Assembly (NCBI GenBank): GCA_016194705.1
Contig: JACQAZ010000005.1
Location: forward strand, 183,800-247,799
Direction: 5' to 3'
Origin: Elusimicrobiota bacterium
Lineage (GTDB): Bacteria > Elusimicrobiota > Elusimicrobia > UBA1565 > UBA9628
DNA: 64,000 bases
Of this stretch, positions 26,901-32,422 are shown in pieces. The notes below the pieces were generated by a model, which was not told where the DNA came from, did not search any database, and saw nothing but the letters and a program-made list of their open reading frames with translations. A program made the position numbers and the translations under genes. Position 1 is the stretch's first letter; every line of letters starts with the position of its first letter.

Positions 26901-29022
26901 GGACGGCGCCGAAGAGCTTGGTCTGCTTGATCCCGAGGTTCTGCGCCTCCTTGCGCACGTCGTCGATGACCGGCATCCCGGTCTCCTTGCCGTTGGTCAC
27001 TTCCGACATGATCAGCTTCTCGAGGCGGATGAACTCCTCGAGCAGGGGCTTGCTCTCCTCCCGGACGCGCTCGGCGCTCTGGATCTGGGCGAGGTCGCGG
27101 AACTTGAGGATCAGGCTCCCCATGTCCGCGATATTCTTGGCGACTGCTGGATAGTCCTTCGGCAGGCTCTGGACGTACAGCTCGTAGAGGTTGCCCTTGA
27201 GCTTCTCGGTCTCGGTCTTGCCCTTGAACTTGGGGTCGTTCTTGACGCGGTCGAACTCGAGCGAAAGGTAAAGGTCCTTCATCTCGAGGACCTTGCTCGA
27301 CAAGGTCCTGACCCGCTCCTGCATCGTTTCGTCATAAAGGAAAGCGCGGGTGACGTTCTGGTAGGTCAGGTAGAAGCCGGCGATGGACTGCTTGATGAGA
27401 TTGGCTTTGATCTCCGCGTTGATCTCGTCGAGCTTGGGCAGGTATTGAGTCCGCGCGATGCCGACCAGGCGCGCGGCCTCGGCCGCGTTCGCGTTGGGGT
27501 CGAGGACGACCTCCTTGCCGTCGATCGTGAACTTCAGGGGCTCTTTGCGCAGACCGAGGTGGTCGCGCAGGTGGCCCGACTGCAGGCGCTCGAGCTGGAT
27601 CGCGAGCGTGTGCATGTCGAACTCCTGCAGATGCACCTGGGCCAGCTTGAGCCACTGCTGGCTTTCCTCGATGGTCGCGTCGAGCTCCTCGCCGCTCAAG
27701 CCCCCTTGCATGAGGCGCTGCTGGGACTTGACGGCGTTGGCGACGTCGGCGAAGGCCTCCGAGGCCAGCAGCATGATGTCGCGGCTGACGTAGCGCGGGT
27801 CCTCGATGTCGGACTTGGCGAAGAAGGTCGTCATGAGCCACGAGTAGCCCTCGAAATTGCCCTTCTTGAACTCGTCGAAGACCTTCTGGAGGTCCTTCAA
27901 GTCCTTCATCGTGGCATCGAGGTTCTCGGTGCCGTTCTTGGACTCCTTGACGGTCGCGTTGGTGACCTGAGAGAAGTAGTTCTTGAGCTCCATGAGGACC
28001 ATCTTCTGCATGGTCTCGAGCTGGTTGTCGTTGTAGAACTGCATCGCCTTGCGCTGGACTGCCTGCAGCTCCTTCCAGTCGAGCTTGTCGAGCGTGCCGG
28101 CCTTGGCCGCCTTGTCGAGCTTGTCGAGATACTGGAGGATGTTGATGTTGAAGCCGTCGGCGGTGGTGTTCTTCCTGAAATTCTCGCGCTTGCCGTCGAA
28201 GAACTTCACCATCGCCTGGCAGCCCTTGTCCGTCATGCCTTCCTCGCGCGGATCCTCGGTCTTGGCGATCGAGGACGCCGGGCCGTGGTTGGCGGGGTCG
28301 GCGACGTTGCAGTTGTCCTTGATCTTGCGCGCCAGCGAGGGCTGGTCGTAGTAGAGCTTCTTGAGGTTCTTGAGCAGCAGCTCGATGCGGCGGTTGTAGA
28401 GCACCCGCTGCTCGGTGGCGGCGCCCTTCTTGGTCTCGATGACGATGGCGTCGATGATCTCGGTCTTGGGGTCGTCGGGGTCGGGCCGCTTGATGACCTT
28501 CTTGTAGGTGTCCTCGGCGATCTCGGCGGAGTGCTGGGTGAACAGGATGTAGCCCGTGCGGCTGTTGGTCACCCGCACGGTCTGGCTCTTCGAGCTCGAG
28601 TTGAGGACCTGCACGAAATTGTCGCCTTCGGTCGCCTTGCGCGCGGTCGGCGAGAGCTTGTCGTAGATCTGCGCCAAGGTCAGGCCGACGTCCTTGTTCT
28701 TGTCGTCGAGGTCCTTGGTCAGCTGCGCGAGCGCCGCCTGGGCGTCGGGGCTTTCCTCGTCCTTGATATCGCTCTTGAAGCGGGTCAGGAAGCCGCGCAT
28801 CTGCTCGATCTGCTCCTTGGAGGCCCCCTGCCTGAGAGCGGGATCGTCGAGCTTCTTAAGCAGGTCCTCGACCTTGGGCGGGGTGACCTTGGACGTCGAG
28901 ATGCGGTTGCTCTTGGGGTCGTAGTGGCTGACTTCCTGGGCGAAGACCACCCAGCCGGCGGCGCCGGGAGCGGTCGAGACGATGGCCACGGCAAGGACTA
29001 GGCTTAGGAGCCTGCGGACCAT
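20992..29022 (-). CDS. Giant exported or membrane protein with a SecA-like ATPase domain
   Basis: About 2676 residues from the ATG at 29022. The N-terminus MVRRLLSLVLAVAIVSTAPG is a signal peptide or anchor; the longer reading to 29067 only adds 15 untypical residues. Then helical/coiled-coil sequence; hydrophobic segments at ~927-974, 992-1014, 1057-1076, 1096-1119 and 1172-1211; a long coiled coil (~1524-1730); and a C-terminal DEAD/SecA-like motor: Walker A-like KTSGGKTLLS (~1844), Walker B-like VVFDEYD (~1930), SecA-like FRGLDLP (~2444) and RRQLTGRIDTGR (~2478). SecA has KTGEGKT, DEVD and QLxGRxGRxGD at these places. If the middle helices cross the membrane an odd number of times, the motor faces the cytoplasm. 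The stop codon overlaps the end of a RAYT element. Role unknown; protein or polymer translocation is a guess. Confidence 0.8.
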   Translation of the reverse strand: MVRRLLSLVLAVAIVSTAPGAAGWVVFAQEVSHYDPKSNRISTSKVTPPKVEDLLKKLDDPALRQGASKEQIEQMRGFLTRFKSDIKDEESPDAQAALAQLTKDLDDKNKDVGLTLAQIYDKLSPTARKATEGDNFVQVLNSSSKSQTVRVTNSRTGYILFTQHSAEIAEDTYKKVIKRPDPDDPKTEIIDAIVIETKKGAATEQRVLYNRRIELLLKNLKKLYYDQPSLARKIKDNCNVADPANHGPASSIAKTEDPREEGMTDKGCQAMVKFFDGKRENFRKNTTADGFNINILQYLDKLDKAAKAGTLDKLDWKELQAVQRKAMQFYNDNQLETMQKMVLMELKNYFSQVTNATVKESKNGTENLDATMKDLKDLQKVFDEFKKGNFEGYSWLMTTFFAKSDIEDPRYVSRDIMLLASEAFADVANAVKSQQRLMQGGLSGEELDATIEESQQWLKLAQVHLQEFDMHTLAIQLERLQSGHLRDHLGLRKEPLKFTIDGKEVVLDPNANAAEAARLVGIARTQYLPKLDEINAEIKANLIKQSIAGFYLTYQNVTRAFLYDETMQERVRTLSSKVLEMKDLYLSLEFDRVKNDPKFKGKTETEKLKGNLYELYVQSLPKDYPAVAKNIADMGSLILKFRDLAQIQSAERVREESKPLLEEFIRLEKLIMSEVTNGKETGMPVIDDVRKEAQNLGIKQTKLFGAVQDFSAQARIYDMMNELDLYVCKYASSETCYSKGDTALSKAASMKWWDRVLNFFSFGHRDDVVETGMKINPLTEKAFKMLGENKDERHRILLLLSQGKYEEAINRIAGLDPNHKPVDEATKALRAGKIPEALAWIEKLSCKSSQKDAIKSLISRGKIEEAIALLRKLDGALRAMDEYEADKAFEDPFEMLDFDSSVTKAPENKSLTMAQGVIQNMFGQLRGYIMGYTLTAAVWDTAVITVLTLGMGAASRYAIGIAKGIVALGMAMQAAKAAEAVGEITRMARVLRILANIGKWIISVPGKIIVYVGKWLESSMISIRNTLGIANISKNLSFSQKTFQIVRIGTWNALKFNVKNTVIMGGASAVIQAGVYMWNPESSQYQSVWEASKQGLVSGVGFGAKSSIIILMSPVPVSAFGEGTLGNVVRTIADSPGPMSSMAQGVAKVVASDSVVASQGVLGWAKDISLTASPGWYAATKALVWGGAMLDGMAKYMLASAVAHNIASVGEYYEYKITHAGEGEKEGATIEMQALSQGEAFGMSMAELSWLLLPVHQQSNNKSVTDQINREDLFNAAVNQGLTADIAQARNGADVFVDKPWSQQTVGEKARGLWAKATGAEYEPPKGRLNVDADLRAKANKYEMKTMTDAQLLDIATTPRENIGKYRLKAELGADFGNASYSNEPIRPEGGAPVGASRFSKSQGGEVDLRDLNVRVTDEAITTAKDMLTKRLKGDKGSTTRLEILRAEGEFTFNKGKTDGQGNSLEVTLGADRLGELKKTVANIDLLTQGKSEKGTMWQKLKDMVKGRPLESPSEAMVRNFKEGVKAEATEDTKTRSQELDAAAKEVKEAAAALKEKAEAVIKSRTAIEGTADQVKDVASKLNAAADRLDEAASKLNDPRLKQQAKDLSDAARRITEMGRSDKLTPEGVGERDKDVKRAARQVNKIADAVDAAAGSLRESSLNVASSEVAAKAIDSINGQMETRITTKMAESTRLRAESVKAEQSGIEGRAEGLRERADALEREARALQVMRKSLESDALLRFANERMAKDFEGYRSGTVSKARIDQAIDLFVATWEKGVFGEHWGTFTVNAKGERVWTIKPGYEFVGRNGGAIPEFRGPQKAILKEILTSMAEGHQMTMGLLKTSGGKTLLSFVLLSFMDTLARQKGKQGAVYVTVNGDLVAQAYEDYRAFFKGRDPSFEIRTISDFMADQAMADATGGMSPFTSHDVVFDEYDLLGTVTALSLGSDNGRLSHPELDPVQKTLHQGALELKAFFDAHPEIGTNVDGGKLMEMVNAKDGPYAKFATEFANMRAKYVKAVNGSIAEVRTADFKAQVTDVNSALYKDLGITSREQFQKKYAMSPEQLYKEMRDEHDHAFGGGWRKLWDVGVINRQHGGIDGYITKTFLGGLEALSKPDIAKYYDAQLDPEGKKLVQYHNDVPLDNLDTLYRSYLELKHGIPLTLDFDNLTIVDFAGLNQAAKKSGANVVAVSGTLPDDLRTFMKDLGWNIKGEANPGQALNYQVLDPIRRGVRETIGFMKDGKIDSAMSRIEQMGVSVEGQTAVRDLLKAGKLEAAVLKLAEVAPGNTIHHEVISGIHDLTADNATRSGPRNLGLFFAESKTEYGRFEAEMDALNSKFIGDKEAVARYTRLNAESTRLAGELQRLRGDRNAVAEFGRLKGEYSAVEGELDPLRTIPRKRRVVAVTPDSNFLVQEWLMPEAVEAKNLKALEHGDADVVILIGQSGFRGLDLPFKASGKYDNGHISMYIADPGSLSTVNRRQLTGRIDTGRMPKGATSEVVGLVRDETLFSAEAYKMIARKALSELAGNGQQARWNGIQSILREHAQGRAIDEAFVRDFIKTAPDAEDPENVKAHADVRYLYQDFITLRELAKVVKPEEAAAALKSDAEAAKLALRPDVAKVLLDQDALQSIMAHLQAAKEHESLESSGIFKKTPPSVLQQLLMRLRGGRVAMPQAVPAQ

Positions 29023-29031
29023 ATTACGGTT

Positions 29032-29060
29032 AGTGTAGCCCCCAAAGGACCTAAAGCCAA
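29032..29060 (-). promoter_or_regulatory. Promoter of the SecA-like giant gene
   Basis: Minus strand: -35 TTGGCT (29055-29060), 17-bp spacer, -10 TACACT (29032-29037), then 9 bases to the ATG at 29022. A leaderless or nearly leaderless transcript is predicted, which fits the lack of a Shine-Dalgarno sequence. The spacer itself holds a second partial copy of the element, AGGTCCTTTGGGG. Confidence 0.55.
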
Positions 29061-29095
29061 GGCCCAAAGGTCCTAAAAAAATAGGTCTTTGGGCC
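29061..29095 (-). promoter_or_regulatory. TAGGACCTTTGGGCC element forming an inverted repeat
   Basis: TAGGACCTTTGGGCC on the minus strand (29061-29075) directly abuts the -35 box. With 29082-29095 it forms an inverted repeat around a run of T. The same element abuts the -35 of the next gene upstream (32397-32411). It may be an operator or, given the loop of T residues, part of a terminator of the gene ending at 29117; the two readings are not exclusive. Confidence 0.5.
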
Positions 29096-29100
29096 TAGTC

Positions 29101-29116
29101 CCGCCGCCGGCGGCGG
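29101..29116. other. Perfect 16-bp CCG/CGG palindrome directly after a stop codon
   Basis: CCGCCGCCGGCGGCGG lies immediately downstream of the stop of the gene at 29117-32320. It could fold into a GC-only hairpin; a T7 run follows about 20 bases later. Possible terminator, weakly supported. Confidence 0.35.
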
Positions 29117-32100
29117 CTAGCGCTTTTTCTCGTCGGGCTTGGTGTGGGCCTTGTGCTGCGCTCCGGTCTCGAGGCCGTAGGGCTTGCCGTTGTTGGGGTA
29201 CGAGCACCAGACCAAGGTCTCGTGGGTGAAGAGCCGGACGTCGGGATCGCCGTTGTCGAGCTTGTCGCCGGTCTCGTCGCCGTTGGTCGTGAGCGAGACG
29301 ATCGGGATCGGCGAGAGGAATTCGGTGATCTCCCGTTGCACGTTGAGATGGATCGTCACGTTGGGGTTCGTGGAGATCGTCCCCTTGCCCTTGTACTTGA
29401 TGACCTCGCCGCGGATGAAGTCGGTGAGCTTCTTGCGGTCGGCGTCGTTGACGAAGGTGCTCTTGGTGGCGTTGCCGAGCTTGAAGGCCTTCTCGACGGA
29501 AGCGATCGTCTTGTCGGCGTCAAGGTCTCCGGAATTGGCGGCGCGGATCTTGACCTCCATGTCGGTGGCCTCGGTCGGCTTCGAGGGGGAGAACCCGAAG
29601 CGCACCCAGGCCATCTTGTCCATGTAGGCCGTGTTGCCGCCCTTGGGGGCCAGCGCCGCCAAGCCGTCATGGGTCAGGTCGTCCTTGTTGATGAAGTAGG
29701 CCGACCGACTGTTGATGTCGGTGACCGAGCCGTCCTTGACCTTGAACTTCGAGCGCTCGACATTGCCGTTGACAACGTCGTCGGGCGGGATGAAATTGCT
29801 GGGATTGACGACCTCCACGATCAGGCTGTCGTCGGAGCTGCGCAGCGCGGTCTTGCCGACGGGGACTCCCTGCGTGAAGATGGTCTGGTCGTTGTTGAGG
29901 CAGATGTGGAAGGCGTTGGCGACGTCCTGGCGGTTGAGGAAGAGCCTCCACTCGCCGAGATTGATCTTCTTGAAGTAGCCGCCCGACTTGTCCTTGAAGG
30001 CGGTCTCGGCGTACTGGCACGAGGTGTCGAAGCCGGCCGCGCTCGTCTTGTCCTCGTCGGTTAGGTCGGTCTTGTCGCCGGCCGGCTTGTCGCCCTCCGG
30101 CTTGTCGGGCTTGGGCTTGTCGTCCTTGGGCTTGTCGGGCTTGGGCTTGTCGTCCTTGGGCTTGTCGTCCTTGGGCTTGTCGTCCTTCTTGTCGGCCTTG
30201 GGAGGTACGTCGTCGGTGGGGACCTCGCACTTGACCTTGGAATCGGCTTTCGTCGCCTCGGCGCAGGTCTTGTACTCGAAGTTGGCCACGTCCTCGTTCC
30301 ACTTGAGGAAGTAGAACACCGGCTTGCCGTCCTTGTCCTTGTCCCCCATGTAGCCGAGCGGCCGGTAATCCTTCATATTCTCCGCGAATCCGCTCTTGCC
30401 GACCTCGGCGACGACGCCCAGGTTGGCCGGCTGCAGCCGCTCGCTGTCGATGAGATTGCCCTTGGCGTCGGCCTTGTAATAGGTATAGGTCCCCTTGGGG
30501 GCCGCCTGGAAGCTCATGAAGTAATTCTGGCCGTTGATCGAGACGAGAGGGCCGTCGGCGACCTGCTTGCTGCGCAGTTCGTAGAGGTCCTTGGTTGTGG
30601 CCTGAAGGCCCCCGCCGTCGGAGTTCAGGACCTTGATCATCCCGTCGCTGCCGATCGTGACCTTGTAATGCAGGGAGTCCTTGCGGGTGTCATCCAGCTG
30701 GATGTCGCTCGTGCCGGGCTTGGCCAGCGAGATGCGCCGGCCGTAGATGTTGGAGGCGGTCTTCGCGTCGCCGGGCTCCGAGATGTCGAAGATGCCCACC
30801 TTGTCTATGAGCTGCCCGCCTTCCCGCGCCGTGTAAAGCTTGATCGAGATGTGCCTCCCCGGGCCGTCCGCGCCGGGGACCTTGATCCAGCCCGAGACCG
30901 CGCCGGCGATGTAGAGGTCGTCGAAGGTGAAGCCCTCCGACATGATGCCCTTGGCGCGCTTGCCGCCGCCCTTGATGGCGCCGGTCTTGTCGGAGCCGGG
31001 GGGAGTCGAGGAATTGTCTTCGTTCCGGGTGACGATGTCCTTGATGTCCTTCTTGGCCATGCCCGCGCCGTCGTAGATCGTCTTGGCGTTCTTGGCGGCG
31101 GCGGCGTAAAAGCCCAGCCACCTGGCCTCCAGGCCGTCCTGGCTGCCTTGCTCGTCCTGGCCCGTGAAGGGGCCGAAGCTTTGCTCGCCGGGGTTCCCAT
31201 CCTTGCCCGGCACCGGCTTCTCCGCCGTGTACACCTTGAGGGTCATTTCGAGGGCGTCGCGTATGTTCTGGCCGTCGACGGTTTTGCGGGCCTCGGAATC
31301 CCTAAGGGTCTGCAGCTCCGGGTACTTCTGGGAAAGCCCGTTCGGCAGGTCCTTGTTGTCGCCGATGACGAAATAAAGGACCGCGGGCGCGACCGGCTCG
31401 GCCTTGCCCTGGTCGGGCTTGGTCTTCTTGCCGATCCAGACGGCGGCCATGGCCTTGATCCGGTCGATCATCTTGGTCTCGCCGTCCTTGTCGAAGACCG
31501 ACTGCGCGATGTAGCCCTTCTTGGGTTCGAGGATGTACTCGTTCAAGCGCTCTGCGACGCGGTCGCGCATAGCCGGATCGTTCGTGAGCAGGTCCGCGAT
31601 CCGGTCGACGGCATTCGCGACGGTGATGGCCTCCCCGTTCTTGTCCTTGAGCACCTGCCCCGTGACGGGAGGGACGTCGCCTTCCTTGGCCTTGGGCGCG
31701 GCCTTGACGAGGAGATCGTCGATCGCGGCGGCGTCGGACTTCTTGGCGAGCGCCTCGACGACGCCCGCAATGGCCGCATCGAACCCGCCCGGCCCGGCGT
31801 CCACGAAGCGCTTGTACTCCGCGGGATGCTTCTGGGCGAAATCCTGCAGGGCCAGGGCCACGCCCTCTCTCTGCTCGGGCTTGACGGCCTTGTTGTTGAC
31901 CACGAGGTCCCAGACTGCCTGGTCCTGGACCTTGGCGGGCTTGACGGGCTTCTCGTCGGGCTTCTTGACGTCGGGCTTCTTCTGGTCCGGTTTCGTCGCG
32001 GCGGTCTTCTTTTCCGCCGGCTTGGCCGCGTCGGCCGCCTTGGCGGGCGTGGGCGTCTTCATCCCCATCTTGTCGGTGATGTTGACGATCAAGGTGCCGT

Positions 32101-32320
32101 CGGGCTTGCGCGTCAGAGTGGACCTGGCCTTCTTTTTGGACGCCTTGTCGCGGAACAGCGCCTCGACGGCGCCGGGCTTGAGGGCGGTCAGCTTGTCCTT
32201 GGCGATGTAGAAGGTGTAGGTCCCGGCGGTGATGGGAACCATTTCCCCCGCGCGCGCCTGGGGCGCCGCGACGAGGAACATGGCGAAAAAAAGCGCCATG
32301 AGGGATTTCGAGGGGTTCAT
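29117..32320 (-). CDS. Large exported protein with Lys-Pro-Asp repeats
   Basis: 1067 residues from the ATG at 32320; a TTG four codons earlier is less likely because GGTTGGAG sits at a normal distance before the ATG. Signal peptide of about 26 residues with a clear QARA-G cleavage site. The first ~300 residues are Lys/Ala-rich; the middle looks beta-rich and globular, with many Gly/Asp/Tyr. A repeated KPKDDKPKPD segment (bases 30073-30195) acts as a spacer before a C-terminal globular part (about residues 760-1060) holding one CQYAETAF and one WCSYPN segment. No domain recognised. Probably periplasmic or surface-exposed. It precedes the SecA-like giant in the same orientation, and its promoter carries the same element, so the two are likely co-regulated partners. 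Confidence 0.75.
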   Translation of the reverse strand: MNPSKSLMALFFAMFLVAAPQARAGEMVPITAGTYTFYIAKDKLTALKPGAVEALFRDKASKKKARSTLTRKPDGTLIVNITDKMGMKTPTPAKAADAAKPAEKKTAATKPDQKKPDVKKPDEKPVKPAKVQDQAVWDLVVNNKAVKPEQREGVALALQDFAQKHPAEYKRFVDAGPGGFDAAIAGVVEALAKKSDAAAIDDLLVKAAPKAKEGDVPPVTGQVLKDKNGEAITVANAVDRIADLLTNDPAMRDRVAERLNEYILEPKKGYIAQSVFDKDGETKMIDRIKAMAAVWIGKKTKPDQGKAEPVAPAVLYFVIGDNKDLPNGLSQKYPELQTLRDSEARKTVDGQNIRDALEMTLKVYTAEKPVPGKDGNPGEQSFGPFTGQDEQGSQDGLEARWLGFYAAAAKNAKTIYDGAGMAKKDIKDIVTRNEDNSSTPPGSDKTGAIKGGGKRAKGIMSEGFTFDDLYIAGAVSGWIKVPGADGPGRHISIKLYTAREGGQLIDKVGIFDISEPGDAKTASNIYGRRISLAKPGTSDIQLDDTRKDSLHYKVTIGSDGMIKVLNSDGGGLQATTKDLYELRSKQVADGPLVSINGQNYFMSFQAAPKGTYTYYKADAKGNLIDSERLQPANLGVVAEVGKSGFAENMKDYRPLGYMGDKDKDGKPVFYFLKWNEDVANFEYKTCAEATKADSKVKCEVPTDDVPPKADKKDDKPKDDKPKDDKPKPDKPKDDKPKPDKPEGDKPAGDKTDLTDEDKTSAAGFDTSCQYAETAFKDKSGGYFKKINLGEWRLFLNRQDVANAFHICLNNDQTIFTQGVPVGKTALRSSDDSLIVEVVNPSNFIPPDDVVNGNVERSKFKVKDGSVTDINSRSAYFINKDDLTHDGLAALAPKGGNTAYMDKMAWVRFGFSPSKPTEATDMEVKIRAANSGDLDADKTIASVEKAFKLGNATKSTFVNDADRKKLTDFIRGEVIKYKGKGTISTNPNVTIHLNVQREITEFLSPIPIVSLTTNGDETGDKLDNGDPDVRLFTHETLVWCSYPNNGKPYGLETGAQHKAHTKPDEKKR
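30073..30195 (-). repeat. In-frame KPD/KDD spacer repeats
   Basis: Six-base and fifteen-base near repeats (TTGTCGTCCTTGGGC and variants) encode alternating KPKDD and KPKPD units, typical of an extended charged spacer between folded domains of an envelope protein. Not a CRISPR array. Confidence 0.8.
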
Positions 32321-32367
32321 GGTCTGCTCCAACCTTCCTTCCTTAATTAACCGCCCAAAGCGTTCTT

Positions 32368-32411
32368 ATGGTACCCCCTGCGGCCCTTTTAATCAAGGGC
32401 CAAAGGTCCTA
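32368..32411 (-). promoter_or_regulatory. Promoter with abutting TAGGACCTTTGGCCC element
   Basis: Minus strand: TAGGACCTTTGGCCC (32397-32411), then -35 TTGATT (32391-32396), 17-bp spacer, -10 TACCAT (32368-32373). The leader is about 40 bases and has a GGTTGGAG ribosome site. The GGCCCTT/AAGGGCC arms around the -35 could also pair as a 7-bp hairpin, so initiation and termination of the upstream gene may overlap here. Geometry is identical to 29032-29075. Confidence 0.55.
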
Positions 32412-32422
32412 CTATCATGAAA

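Noticed and set aside
23242..29001. 1919-codon plus-strand frame
   Set aside because: Antisense shadow of the SecA-like giant, same composition artefact.
29038..29095. Riboswitch in front of the SecA-like giant
   Set aside because: Palindromic repeats match no riboswitch core I know, and the predicted transcript starts downstream of them.
30073..30195. CRISPR-like short repeats
   Set aside because: Irregular in-frame KPD codons, no spacers.
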